A stretch of DNA of 64,000 nt, taken from the NCBI GenBank assembly GCA_900176545.1, contig FWXP01000002.1:124001-188000 (forward strand). Direction: 5' to 3'. Below are positions 9,045 through 18,160 of this stretch, piece after piece. The notes under the pieces are model-generated. The model saw only the letters and a list, made by a program, of their open reading frames with translations, was not told where the DNA came from and did not search any database. How positions within the stretch are numbered: the first letter of the stretch is position 1; every line of letters begins with the position of its first letter. Origin of the DNA: Oscillospiraceae bacterium. Lineage in GTDB: Bacteria > Bacillota > Clostridia > Saccharofermentanales > Saccharofermentanaceae. A program made the position numbers and the translations under genes.

Positions 9045-10245
9045 TAAAGCTAAAGTAAATGCCTGCATAAAAGCGCAGCTCTGCGGAAGCTGCGTTTATA
9101 TGGGGCTTTCCTATAAGCAGCAGCTGTCGCGTAAGCAGGAGCATTTCGAGAAGCTCCTCAAGGATATCGACTGCGTAAAGGAGCCGATAATTGGCGCGGA
9201 CGATCCTTTCTTCTACAGGAACAAGGTCCATGCGGCTCTTGGAAAGGATCGCGGCAGAGTCATATCCGGTACGTATTCACAGGGTTCTCACAGGATAGTC
9301 CCTAACGACGATTGCCTTATTGAGAACAAGGATGCGGCTAAGATAATAAAGGACATAAGAAAGCTCATAACCGAGTTCAAGCTCCCCGTATATGACGAGA
9401 AGACAAGGCGCGGACTTATGAGGAGGATCCTTATAAGGGTAGCCGAGCAGACAGGGGAGATACTTGTAGTCCTCGTTAATGCGGACACGTTCTTTCCCGG
9501 CAAGAAGAACTTTATCTCAAAGCTTCTAAAGGCCGATCCTAACATAACGTCCGTGGTCATCAACATAAATAAGAGGACCGATTCCATGATCCTCGGAGAC
9601 AAGTTCGAGACCGCGTACGGCAAAGGATATATAGTAGATGAGCTCTGCGGACTTAAGTTCAAGATCTCTGCGGATTCCTTCTATCAGGTGAACCGCAGGC
9701 AGACGGAAAAACTCTATGCTGAGGCTATATCCAAGGCGTCACTCGGCGCAGGCGATAAGGTGCTGGATGCATACTGCGGCATAGGTACCATAGGTATGGT
9801 GGCAAGCAAGTTCTGCGGCAAGGTCATCGGAGTCGAATATAACAGGAGTGCCGTAGCAGACGCTCTTACAAACAAGAAGATGAACGGCATCTCTAATATC
9901 GACTTCGTAAGAGGAGATGCGACAGCTTATATCAATAAGGCTGCGGCAGGCAAGGAGACATTCGACGTGGTATTCCTGGACCCGCCCAGGAGCGGCACTA
10001 CAAGGGAGTTCATAAGTGCAGTGAGCCGTCTTCGTGCTCGAAAGGCAGTGTACATTTCCTGTGATCCCGTGACACTTGCAAGGGACCTTAAGATCTTCTC
10101 TAAGGAAGGCTATAAGATAGTAAGCTCCGTACCGGTGGATATGTTCCCCTGGACGGACGCTCTGGAGTCGGTAACGCTCCTTGAAAGAGCCGACGGCGCG
10201 AAGGATATGGCTCTTGCACATAAGCTCGATAAGTATGTAAAATAA
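9022..10245 (+). CDS. TrmA/RlmCD-family 23S rRNA m5U methyltransferase, TRAM-less
   Basis: 407 residues. A SAM-dependent RNA uracil-C5 methyltransferase, most likely acting on 23S rRNA. The iron-sulfur cluster cysteines follow the family pattern C15-x5-C21-x2-C24 and C98. The SAM motif is LDAYCGIGTIG, and the C-terminal motifs are DPPRSGT and YISCDPVTLARDL with the catalytic Cys. The N-terminal TRAM domain of longer relatives is absent: the cluster begins at residue 15. The start at 9022 lies inside the end of folD (23-base overlap in another frame), so the gene is translationally linked to the folate pair. Exact target uridine(s) cannot be read from sequence. Confidence 0.9.
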   Translation: MPQERSSDKAKVNACIKAQLCGSCVYMGLSYKQQLSRKQEHFEKLLKDIDCVKEPIIGADDPFFYRNKVHAALGKDRGRVISGTYSQGSHRIVPNDDCLIENKDAAKIIKDIRKLITEFKLPVYDEKTRRGLMRRILIRVAEQTGEILVVLVNADTFFPGKKNFISKLLKADPNITSVVININKRTDSMILGDKFETAYGKGYIVDELCGLKFKISADSFYQVNRRQTEKLYAEAISKASLGAGDKVLDAYCGIGTIGMVASKFCGKVIGVEYNRSAVADALTNKKMNGISNIDFVRGDATAYINKAAAGKETFDVVFLDPPRSGTTREFISAVSRLRARKAVYISCDPVTLARDLKIFSKEGYKIVSSVPVDMFPWTDALESVTLLERADGAKDMALAHKLDKYVK

Positions 10246-10264
10246 ACTTCGGAGGATAAAAGAT

Positions 10265-10867
10265 ATGGATATTGTTTGTCTTGATATGGAAGGTGTTCTC
10301 GTTCCCGAGATCTGGATCGCATTTGCAGAGGAGTCCGGTATCCCCGAGCTCAAGAAGACTACAAGGGACGAGCCCGATTACGATAAGCTGATGAAGTGGA
10401 GATTAGGTGTTCTCAAGGAGCACGGTCTCGGCCTCAAGGAGATACAGGAGACGATCTCCAGGATCGATCCCCTTCCCGGTGCCAAGGAGTTCCTGGATGA
10501 ACTTCGTAAGGAAGCACAGGTAATAATCATCAGCGATACATTTACGCAGTTTGCCATGCCTCTTATGGCGAAGCTTAATTACCCTACATTGTTCTGCAAT
10601 ACTCTTGAGGTAGCAGATAACGGTGAGATCACGGGATTCAAGATGAGATGCGAGAAGTCCAAGCTCACGACAGTCAAGGCTCTTCAGTCCATGGGATTCG
10701 AGACTATCGCTGCAGGCGACAGCTTCAATGATCTTGCCATGATCAAGGCAAGCCGTGCGGGATTCCTCTTCAGGAGCACCGAGCAGATCAAGAAGGATAA
10801 CCCCGATCTTCCCGCATTCGAAGAGTTCGACGAATTCCTCGCAGCTATCAAGGCGGCGCTCAAGTAA
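10265..10867 (+). CDS. thrH: bifunctional phosphoserine phosphatase / homoserine phosphotransferase
   Basis: 200 residues of the HAD superfamily, very similar in sequence pattern to ThrH of Pseudomonas: CLDMEGVLVPEIWIAFAEE at the N-terminus (nucleophile Asp7, acid Glu9 in place of the usual second Asp), IISDTFTQFA as motif II, and AAGDSFNDLAM as the Asp-binding motif near residues 150-160. ThrH moves phosphate from phosphoserine to homoserine or water, joining serine and threonine synthesis. RBS GGAGG lies 9 bases before ATG. It sits between the rRNA methylase and an iron-type dehydrogenase in a tightly packed run of same-strand genes. Confidence 0.92.
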   Translation: MDIVCLDMEGVLVPEIWIAFAEESGIPELKKTTRDEPDYDKLMKWRLGVLKEHGLGLKEIQETISRIDPLPGAKEFLDELRKEAQVIIISDTFTQFAMPLMAKLNYPTLFCNTLEVADNGEITGFKMRCEKSKLTTVKALQSMGFETIAAGDSFNDLAMIKASRAGFLFRSTEQIKKDNPDLPAFEEFDEFLAAIKAALK

Positions 10868-10872
10868 TAAAG

Positions 10873-12060
10873 ATGGCCAAGAAGGGAAGCTACATAGATT
10901 ATTCCGCCAAAGCCGTATTTGAACCGCAGCAGATCTTTTCCGGAAGCGGCGCGGCTATGGAGCTGCCTTCAGATCTGAAGGCGAAGGGTGCCAGGAGGAT
11001 ACTTATAATCTGTTCCAGGTCAGTCCTTCGCTACAGATCCTACGAGAGCCTTATAAAGAAGTTCGAAGCTGAAGGTATACGCACATTCGTATTTGAGAAG
11101 GAGGATTCTCTCCTTAAGCAGAGCGAGGCCGAAGCCTGCGGCAAGATGTTCAAGGAATATAACTGCGACACCATGATCACCGTCGGAGGCACTTGCTCCA
11201 TCGATTGCGGCAAGATGGCTCTCGCACTTTGCGGCAGCAACAGTCCCAAGAGTGCATTGGAGCTCGCAGGAGACGGCAAGGTGCGCCCGGGCAAGGGAAG
11301 GCTCTGTTGTATAGTCACGGATGCCGGAGCTTCTGCGGCTACGCCCTTTGCGGAGTTCATAGCAGAACCTTCAGGTAAGTGGACTATGGTCAGGAGCAGT
11401 CTTATCGTGCCTTCCATGGTAGTCATCGATACTGACTTTTCCATGAGGACCGATCACAATGTGGCGACGGACAGTGCGCTTACGGCTTTCTGTGAAGCGA
11501 TAGAGGCATATATCTCTCCTGTGTCTTCATACAGCCCTCTTTACCGTGCTGATGCCGTAAATGCATGTGTTACTTTATATTCCAATCTTCCTTCCGTAAA
11601 GATGAACCAGGAGGATCCCTACCTCAGGTACAAGCTTACGGCAGGCGGTCTTTGCGCAGGACTTTCCCTTCGCATGACAGGAATAGGTTACTCTCATCTT
11701 GCGGTGCATGCAATGATCGAGAGATATGGAGATATACACGGTGCACTCTATCTTAGGATATTAAGGTGCCTTCTCGAAGCCGAAGTGGAGCTTCTCGAGA
11801 GAGATCTTGCAGCTCTTGCCAGGTATCTTAATATCTGTACAAAGAATGCTGACGATAAGAGTGCTGCCCAGACATTCATAGATGCACTCGATATGATGTG
11901 CAAGAAATATTCGGAGAATATAGACGTACCCGCGATGACGCAGAAAGAAGCACTCGAGATATCCGACGATGTCAAGAAGGCTGCCGGCGTTTACGATCTT
12001 TACAGGCTCGACAGCAGAGCATTCGCGGATATGCTCATGACCGCTATCGGCAATGTGTGA
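10873..12060 (+). CDS. iron-type alcohol dehydrogenase family protein with altered metal ligands
   Basis: 395 residues of the group III Fe-ADH/dehydroquinate-synthase-like family. The nucleotide-binding motif is VGGTCSIDCGK (about 104-114). The family's metal site is Asp-x3-His before AIEAY plus two His 14 apart. The two His are present (His275, His289 in YSHLAVH...DIHG). The Asp-x3-His pair is Thr204 and Glu208 (ALTAFCEAIEAY), so the canonical four-ligand set is broken. The enzyme may use another metal arrangement or be non-dehydrogenase; substrate unknown. Five bases separate it from thrH, and its last 8 bases overlap cca. Confidence 0.82.
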   Translation: MAKKGSYIDYSAKAVFEPQQIFSGSGAAMELPSDLKAKGARRILIICSRSVLRYRSYESLIKKFEAEGIRTFVFEKEDSLLKQSEAEACGKMFKEYNCDTMITVGGTCSIDCGKMALALCGSNSPKSALELAGDGKVRPGKGRLCCIVTDAGASAATPFAEFIAEPSGKWTMVRSSLIVPSMVVIDTDFSMRTDHNVATDSALTAFCEAIEAYISPVSSYSPLYRADAVNACVTLYSNLPSVKMNQEDPYLRYKLTAGGLCAGLSLRMTGIGYSHLAVHAMIERYGDIHGALYLRILRCLLEAEVELLERDLAALARYLNICTKNADDKSAAQTFIDALDMMCKKYSENIDVPAMTQKEALEISDDVKKAAGVYDLYRLDSRAFADMLMTAIGNV

Positions 12061-13414
12061 GTATAAGCTTCCACGATATTGTTCATCGGTTATAAGGCAT
12101 ATAAACGACGCAGGCTACGAGGCCTATGTCGTCGGCGGCGCCGTTCGCGATCTTATAAGCGGGAAGGAACCTCACGATTACGATATGGCATCTTCTGCCA
12201 GGCCTGAAGAGCTGATCCGCATAATGGAAGAAGCGGGACTTCGTACCCTGATCGAGACGGGTCTCAAGCATGGTACCGTTACCGTCATGAGCGAAGGTGA
12301 GCTTCTTGAGATAACGACATTCAGATCCGACGGAGACTATTCCGATGCCAGGCATCCTGACAGCGTATCATTCTCCGCAGACATCGAGGAGGACGTCAAG
12401 CGCCGTGACTTCACCATCAATGCTCTCTACCTGGATGCCGACGGTCATGTAAGAGATGCAGTCGGAGGCGTGGCGGATATAAAGAACCATACGATACGAG
12501 CAGTTGGTGATCCCCGCCTGAGATTTTCCGAGGATGCGCTTCGCATAATGAGAGGCCTTAGGTTTGCTTCCGTTCTTGGCTTTGATATAGATCCCGATAC
12601 ACGCGCCGCTATGTTGGAGAAGAAAGAACTTCTTCATGCCATATCCGCCGAAAGGATCAGGACCGAGCTTACTGGCCTGATATGCGGAAAGGATGCATCC
12701 AGGGTAATAAGAGAGAATGTGGATATCCTGTCTGTCATCATCCCCGAGCTGAAGGTGATGGAGGGCTTTGACCAGAGATCCGAATACCACCATCTGGATC
12801 TGCTGGAACATACACTTTGCGTTCTGGATAACATTCCATTGGGAGAAGACAACAAAAGGGACGAGGCACTCTCATATTCCGCCTTGTTCCACGATATAGG
12901 AAAGCCTGCTACCTTTACGGTAGACGAAGATGGCAAGGGCCACATGAAGGGGCATCCCAAGTACAGCGCTTCCATCGCACTGGACATCGCGGATAAGCTC
13001 AAGTTCTCTAACGACCTGAAGGACAGGGTGGGACATCTTGTCCGTCTTCATGACACATTCGTAAAGCCCGATAAGAAGAGCGTACATCGTTTTATGTGCA
13101 GATATCCCGCTGATCTTCTTGATCAATTGGAGATATTGCAGCGTGCGGACATAATCGCCCACTCTCCCAAGGGCAGGGAGAGAATGGATACCTTAAAGGA
13201 AATATCCAAGATACGTAAGGAACTCATGGACGAGGATGTTCCTTTAAGTGTCAAGGATCTTGCCATTAACGGAAACGACCTTATCAGATTAGGGGTGGCT
13301 CCCGGCCCTCATATGGGTGAGATATTAGACGATCTTCTTAAGAAGGTCATAGCCGGAGAAATCAAGAATAATTGTGAAGAACTTGTCACAATTGTACGCG
13401 AATCCTTAGGATAA
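12053..13414 (+). CDS. cca: CCA-adding tRNA nucleotidyltransferase with HD domain
   Basis: 453 residues. Adds or repairs the 3' CCA of tRNAs. The class II nucleotidyltransferase head is at residues about 20-160: GGAVRDLISG, DYDMASSA with the two metal-binding Asp, then RRDFTINALYLD and RIMRGLRFAS. The tail has an HD domain (HHLDLLEHT, ALFHDIGKP) seen in many Firmicutes and Bacteroidetes enzymes, giving extra phosphohydrolase potential. The start ATG at 12053 overlaps the dehydrogenase stop by 8 bases. The tRNA-Arg gene in this window encodes its own CCA, so this enzyme would mainly be repairing there. Confidence 0.94.
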   Translation: MCEYKLPRYCSSVIRHINDAGYEAYVVGGAVRDLISGKEPHDYDMASSARPEELIRIMEEAGLRTLIETGLKHGTVTVMSEGELLEITTFRSDGDYSDARHPDSVSFSADIEEDVKRRDFTINALYLDADGHVRDAVGGVADIKNHTIRAVGDPRLRFSEDALRIMRGLRFASVLGFDIDPDTRAAMLEKKELLHAISAERIRTELTGLICGKDASRVIRENVDILSVIIPELKVMEGFDQRSEYHHLDLLEHTLCVLDNIPLGEDNKRDEALSYSALFHDIGKPATFTVDEDGKGHMKGHPKYSASIALDIADKLKFSNDLKDRVGHLVRLHDTFVKPDKKSVHRFMCRYPADLLDQLEILQRADIIAHSPKGRERMDTLKEISKIRKELMDEDVPLSVKDLAINGNDLIRLGVAPGPHMGEILDDLLKKVIAGEIKNNCEELVTIVRESLG

Positions 13415-13576
13415 TTTTAGAACTAAATGCCCTCGAAAGCCCAATTTACAAGGCGTTCACATATACTTCACAAAATGTGACAAAATTGTGGAGAAAATGA
13501 ACGAAATCGTGAAAACCTCCATATATAATCGTCTCATAGATGAATGAAACGCTATGAAGACAAGGAGGACAAGACA

Positions 13577-14440
13577 ATGAAAAAGATGATGAATAAAAAA
13601 GGTTTCACACTTATAGAGACTGTATTAGTAGTAGCGATCATAACGATCGTGGCAGGTGTTACGATAGTCAGCATCGGTGATTCGTTCAATAAGTACCAGG
13701 CAGCAGCAGAGCAGGCAAGGAACAGAGAGTTCCCTGAAGTAATGCTCCTTACAAAGGAACAGGTACTTCACGTATCGAACAACACCAGGATCCAGATGGC
13801 AGTTGAAGGCGGCGGCGCAGGATACGCTCACGAGGGCGGCGGAAGCGGAAGCTCCGGTGATGCAGACGTTATAGGCGGCGGTTCCGGAACAGAGCCGGTA
13901 ACTCCTTCTTCCGAGGAGACAGCAGCTACTTCAGCTACAGCAGCAACCTCTGCTACAACATCCGCAACAACTACTACGACAACAACAACCACAACTACAA
14001 CTACAACAACTACAACTACTACGACAACAGCAGCTCCCGCTCCTGAGAGTGGTAACAGTGGCAGTGGCACAACTTACTATTCTGCTCAGGGAACTACCAG
14101 CAATTACAATAACGTATCACACGGTTCACACTGGGATCCTTCTGTACCACCGTATGGAGCTAATGTAGCTGATACTACAGTAACGGGAACTACATCATTC
14201 AGTAACGGAGCAGTTGAATCCTTCACGGTTCGTGTAGACGGAGATGTAATGGAATACGGTTTGGCTTATCAGGGAAACGACTGGAGATACTCTGTAACTG
14301 ATAATCACAACGGTACTTATACTGTTACTTATACGGCCAATGATCCGTACAATCCTCCAGTATCCTCTGTAGGACTCAGATTCAGAGTTGACGGTAATAC
14401 AGCTCCTAATATCGTAGTAGTTGAGTACACAGTACGCTGA
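13577..14440 (+). CDS. type IV pilin-like surface protein with poly-Thr linker
   Basis: Start chosen at ATG 13577 because AAGGAGGA (13562-13569) lies 7 bases upstream; an earlier ATG at 13544 has no such site. 287 residues. The N-terminus is a class III prepilin signal MKKMMNKKG/FTLIETVLVV: cleavage after Gly9, Glu at mature position 5, then a hydrophobic helix. After about 70 residues of globular head come Gly/Ser-rich and Ala/Thr segments with 21 consecutive Thr codons (13967-14029). A C-terminal beta-rich domain follows (FSNGAVESFTVRVDGDV ... NGTYTVTYTANDPY). This suggests a pseudopilin-anchored display of a binding domain, as in the pilin-like cellulose-binding proteins known from Ruminococcus. 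No other pilus genes are in the window. Confidence 0.8.
   Translation: MKKMMNKKGFTLIETVLVVAIITIVAGVTIVSIGDSFNKYQAAAEQARNREFPEVMLLTKEQVLHVSNNTRIQMAVEGGGAGYAHEGGGSGSSGDADVIGGGSGTEPVTPSSEETAATSATAATSATTSATTTTTTTTTTTTTTTTTTTTTAAPAPESGNSGSGTTYYSAQGTTSNYNNVSHGSHWDPSVPPYGANVADTTVTGTTSFSNGAVESFTVRVDGDVMEYGLAYQGNDWRYSVTDNHNGTYTVTYTANDPYNPPVSSVGLRFRVDGNTAPNIVVVEYTVR
13967..14029 (+). repeat. 21-codon threonine tract
   Basis: Twenty-one consecutive threonine codons, mostly ACA and ACT mixed irregularly with a few ACG and ACC. The mix of synonymous codons points to selection for the residue rather than to an unstable perfect microsatellite, though slippage in threes remains possible. Confidence 0.9.
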
Positions 14441-14482
14441 GACGAATAAGATGACCGACAACAGATGATCGCTTGGTATACA

Positions 14483-14516
14483 AATCCCCCGATGGAACTC
14501 CATCGGGGGATTCTTA
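14483..14516. terminator. convergent rho-independent terminator
   Basis: Perfect 14-bp stem AATCCCCCGATGGA (14483-14496) / TCCATCGGGGGATT (14499-14512), 2-nt apical spacer. It lies between the ends of the pilin-like gene (+) and the peptide-binding lipoprotein (-) and can serve both. Confidence 0.85.
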
Positions 14517-14539
14517 TGTTGATATTGTATTTGTCTTAG

Positions 14540-16057
14540 TTATGCCAGATGAACCGACGACATACTGAGCACATGATTCGGGAAGACCTTGAATCCTGCA
14601 AGCCTTTTGTTGATCGCACAAATATAGTGGGGATCCTGGATGTAGCAGGAGCATGCATCGTTTGTCATGAGAACTAATATCTCGTGGTAGAGCTCATTTC
14701 TTTCATTCGTATCTGCCGTCAGGGGGATCTGCTGTATGCGCATATCGACCAGGGCGTTGCTGTAATTGATGAAGTTGTCACTGCTCTCAGAGTCGTATCT
14801 TGCGATGACATCGTAGGGATCAAAATCGGAAGTCAAGGAAAGGATAGCAGTCTCATAATCGCCTTCCGACAATACTTCAGTGTTAAATGTGTCGGGATCT
14901 ACCTCTACGACCCTGGCACGGATATCGATATCCTGAAGTTGCTGCACGATCAGGTTGGCGGTATCGATCTGGAACTGATCGTCTGAAGATACCTTTATCG
15001 TAAGATTGAATCCGTTCGCATAACCTGCCTGCTCCATAAGAGCCTCTGCGGTAATGATGTCTCTTGCGTATGTTCCGTTGACGGAAGGGTTGTAAGGTCC
15101 TAAGAGGATAGGGCTCATGCCGGTGGTAAGACTCTGACCGCAGTCGTTCATGGTCTGTGTGATGATGTCGTCCCTGTCGATGGCATAGCTTATAGCCTGT
15201 CTGACCTTTATGTCGTTCAAGGGCTCGGCATCGTTGTTGAAAGCGAAGATCTGTACCGTATTTGAAGACTTGCTCTGGATGCGGAATACCTCGGGATCAA
15301 GGGTGGCTGCCATCTCGGGTGTTATGTAAGGGAGGATATCGATAGTACCGTTCTGAAGATCGATGAAGGCGGATTCGATATCCGGATAGAACTTGAATAT
15401 GAGGGTATCGAGGTAAGGAACCTCTGTCTTTCTGTAGTCCTCGTTCTTTGCGAGGGTGAATTCCTCTCCGGGTACGTATGAGACGAACTTGAAAGGGCCT
15501 GAGCCGATCATTGTAGTCTCGATATCGTCAGATCCTTCGGGGATGATAGCTGTCGTATAAAGTGCGATGAGCTCTGCGTCGGGAGCATCCAGGGTGACAG
15601 TTACCGTAAGAAGGTCAGTAGTGACGCCTGTTACCGTATCGAGTTCTGCGATAAGGGGAGTACCGTCCTGTCCCGGGAGAAGTCCTGCGGCTCTCTTTAT
15701 GGAATAAGCTACGTCAGCTCCGTCGAGGGTAGAGCCGTCGTGGAACCTGACATCTTCCTTCAGAGTGAACGTATATGAGCGTGCGTCGGGAGCTATGATA
15801 ACGTCAGCAGCCAGATTGGGCTTGAGCTCACCGTTGGAATTGTACTTATAGAGGCTTTCGAAGATGTTGATGAGGATCTCTCTTTCAGCATCTGAATCGG
15901 CTTTGTGAGGATCGAGACAATCGGGGGCTTCAGTAATGCCTACCGTGGCGGTCCCTCCGTAAGTCGGAGTCTTTTTCTTCTTGCGACATGATGTAAAGCT
16001 AAAGCCCATGACCGCAACAAGTAGCAGAGATACGGCTTTGAGCGCGTATTTATTCAC
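14540..16057 (-). CDS. oligopeptide-type ABC transporter substrate-binding lipoprotein
   Basis: 505 residues, GTG start after GGAGG. Lipoprotein signal with FTSC (Cys24), then a poly-Lys segment and a family 5 solute-binding domain (DppA/OppA/NikA type): GGTATVGITEAPDCLDPHKA near the N-terminus, the family signature region around LYKYNSNGELKPNLAADV, and RQAISYAIDRDDIITQ near residue 275-290. It would bind peptides or a similar small ligand outside the membrane and pass it to a permease. No permease or ATPase genes are adjacent, so it is an orphan here. Divergent from the zinc-ribbon gene. Confidence 0.9.
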   Translation of the reverse strand: MNKYALKAVSLLLVAVMGFSFTSCRKKKKTPTYGGTATVGITEAPDCLDPHKADSDAEREILINIFESLYKYNSNGELKPNLAADVIIAPDARSYTFTLKEDVRFHDGSTLDGADVAYSIKRAAGLLPGQDGTPLIAELDTVTGVTTDLLTVTVTLDAPDAELIALYTTAIIPEGSDDIETTMIGSGPFKFVSYVPGEEFTLAKNEDYRKTEVPYLDTLIFKFYPDIESAFIDLQNGTIDILPYITPEMAATLDPEVFRIQSKSSNTVQIFAFNNDAEPLNDIKVRQAISYAIDRDDIITQTMNDCGQSLTTGMSPILLGPYNPSVNGTYARDIITAEALMEQAGYANGFNLTIKVSSDDQFQIDTANLIVQQLQDIDIRARVVEVDPDTFNTEVLSEGDYETAILSLTSDFDPYDVIARYDSESSDNFINYSNALVDMRIQQIPLTADTNERNELYHEILVLMTNDACSCYIQDPHYICAINKRLAGFKVFPNHVLSMSSVHLA

Positions 16058-16256
16058 CTTCTTAACCCTCCGAAATGAATTTTCGCAAATCTAGTTATAC
16101 ATTGAAAACACGCCGTTTTCGAGTGCCTTTGAGACATTTGTACTTAATTAACAAAAAAGAAAGAATGATAGTAATGATTTTCTGACATTTGGTGTATAAT
16201 ATGTTCGTATGCGTCCCAAGGACGTAACCCACATCTGACATTAGGAGTATCACGTA

Positions 16257-17975
16257 ATGAAAAAGTGTCCTGTTTGCGGAGTTATGATGGGTGACAATGT
16301 CGCTCGCTGCTCTATGTGTAAATATGATTTCCAGAAGGCCTCCGGCGGAGATACTGACGCCGCCATAGCTGAAGCCCAGCAGGTGCTCAGCAAGAAGGAA
16401 GAAGAGAACCTTGCAAGAACGGAAGCTAAGAGATCAGAAGAAGAGAAGCATCTCGCGGAGATCAGGGAGAAGATCAACAGAGAGATCGCAACCATCACAG
16501 CACAGTTCGAATCAGAGAAGTTAAGACTCGACAGCGAATATGCGGCACTTCAGAAACAGGCTATAGATGAGAAGCTCAAGCTCGAGTCAGAGCTCAATGA
16601 GACAAGAGCAGAGGTAGAGAAGGAGAGAGCCAGGATAATCGAGGCTCGTTCTGCAGGCGAGAAGGCTAAGCAGGAAAAGATCGACGAAGGTCAGGCTAAG
16701 TACGACGAGATGATCAAGCTCGCCGAGCAGGAACAGCAGAAGATGATCGAAGCCGCTCAGAAGGAGATCAATGAAGCAGCTTCCAAGATCGATGCTGAAT
16801 ACGCCGAAGTCCTGAAGAAGAGAGATATGCTCGTTGCTGAGGCAACTGAAGCTCAGGCTTTCCTTGAGAAGTCCGAGAGCCTCAAGAAGGAGTATGAAGC
16901 TCAGCAGAAGGAGCAGGAGTCCGCTATCGAAGCAAAGAAGGCCGAACTCGAGAAGCTCGAGAAGGACGGCAAGGATATAATGGAGAAGCAGGCAGGTGAG
17001 GCTATCAAGGCCAAGGAAGCTGCCGAGGCTGAACTTGCACAGATCACAGGTCAGCGTGATACGATAATCGCAGGCATCGAAGCTCAGCAGCAGCAGGCTC
17101 AGGTCGAGATCGACCAGATCAGGGCACAGGCTGAGCAGGTCATCGCCGAAGCTGAAGAAGCAGCTAAGCAGAGAGACGATGTTCTCGCCGAGGTCGCAAC
17201 CCAGAGAAGCGAGATCGAGAAGATCGCAGCTGAAGCCGATAAGATCGTAGCTCAGAAGGAAGCTCTTGAAGCTGACATCGCCAAGGAAAAAGAGGAGATG
17301 GAAGCTAAGCGCAAGGAGTACGAAGACCAGATGGAGTCCAAGCGCAAGGAGTATGATGAGCAGATGAAGGCTTACGAGGAACAGGCTACCGAGTGGGGTA
17401 ACCAGATCGAAGCCATCAAGGGCGATTACGATAAGGCACAGCAGGTTATCGCAGACTCTAAGACCATCGAGGTCACGGCAAGGGCTGCAGCAGAGGAGAT
17501 CATCCTCGATGCTGAAAAGCGCGCCGTATTCCTTAAGGACGTAGCTCTTAAGGAGAGTGAGAAAGGTACACTGTTAAAGGAAATAGAAGAGAAGGAGCAG
17601 CAAATCAAGGCTATGGAGAAAGAGAGAGATGATTTGAACGAGAAGATCAAGTCTTTGGAAGCTTCAATTGCTGATCTGCAGAAGAAGGTAGCTTCCGGCG
17701 CTATCGGCGGAGCTGACTTCGGTCCCAAGGAGTATTGTGTTGACGTTGTTAATCACAATGGTCAGAGCGAAGTAGATGCAGACGGTATCAATTCCATACT
17801 TCAGAAGAGAGCTTCTGACGGATGGAAGCTTACATCAGTTATCAATGATGACGGCGGAAAGCTCCAGAGCTCACTGTCGGGCAATGACAATTCTTCCGGA
17901 TCTCTTTCAGTCGGAGCATATATCAGCAAGGCTGACAGAGTCGTATTGATCTTCGAGAGACCTCGTAAGAAATAA
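16257..17975 (+). CDS. zinc-ribbon / long coiled-coil protein with C-terminal DUF4177-like domain
   Basis: 572 residues, cytoplasmic. A small zinc ribbon opens the protein (Cys4, Cys7, Cys18, Cys21 in CPVC...CSMC). Residues about 45-475 are an unbroken Glu/Lys/Ala/Gln coiled coil without Pro, with heptad-like spacing (repeats such as EAKRKEYEDQMESKRKEYDEQ, here only noted). The last about 90 residues form a compact domain (YCVDVVNHNGQSEVDADGIN...ASDGWKLTSVIND...VLIFERP) like the DUF4177 family. RBS AGGAG precedes ATG. The architecture is that of a scaffold or tether; no function is known to me. Terminator follows directly. Confidence 0.8.
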   Translation: MKKCPVCGVMMGDNVARCSMCKYDFQKASGGDTDAAIAEAQQVLSKKEEENLARTEAKRSEEEKHLAEIREKINREIATITAQFESEKLRLDSEYAALQKQAIDEKLKLESELNETRAEVEKERARIIEARSAGEKAKQEKIDEGQAKYDEMIKLAEQEQQKMIEAAQKEINEAASKIDAEYAEVLKKRDMLVAEATEAQAFLEKSESLKKEYEAQQKEQESAIEAKKAELEKLEKDGKDIMEKQAGEAIKAKEAAEAELAQITGQRDTIIAGIEAQQQQAQVEIDQIRAQAEQVIAEAEEAAKQRDDVLAEVATQRSEIEKIAAEADKIVAQKEALEADIAKEKEEMEAKRKEYEDQMESKRKEYDEQMKAYEEQATEWGNQIEAIKGDYDKAQQVIADSKTIEVTARAAAEEIILDAEKRAVFLKDVALKESEKGTLLKEIEEKEQQIKAMEKERDDLNEKIKSLEASIADLQKKVASGAIGGADFGPKEYCVDVVNHNGQSEVDADGINSILQKRASDGWKLTSVINDDGGKLQSSLSGNDNSSGSLSVGAYISKADRVVLIFERPRKK

Positions 17976-18001
17976 GATACGAGCAATTTTATAGGATTTC
18001 C

Positions 18002-18040
18002 GAGGGCGCACAGGCAGCTTTTGTCTGTGCGCTCTTTTTT
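18002..18040 (+). terminator. rho-independent terminator
   Basis: Stem GAGGGCGCACAG (18003-18014 region) / CTGTGCGCTCTT (18025-18036 region) with wobble pairs, then TTTTTT. It ends the zinc-ribbon/coiled-coil transcript. Confidence 0.88.
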
Positions 18041-18160
18041 GTTCGTTTTCTGTTTACTATTACACAAAAAACATTGGATTTTGCCGAACTTTTTGTGGAA
18101 ATCGCACAGAATAACCTTTATAATGGAAACTACATTGTAAATCCAAAGGAGGACGGACTC

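Noticed and set aside
13828-14070. Valine-rich reading frame on the minus strand
   Set aside because: It is the reverse of the poly-Thr codons of the pilin-like gene; no ribosome site or other coding signal. The same holds for Val-rich frames opposite the esterase and stalk-protein linkers.
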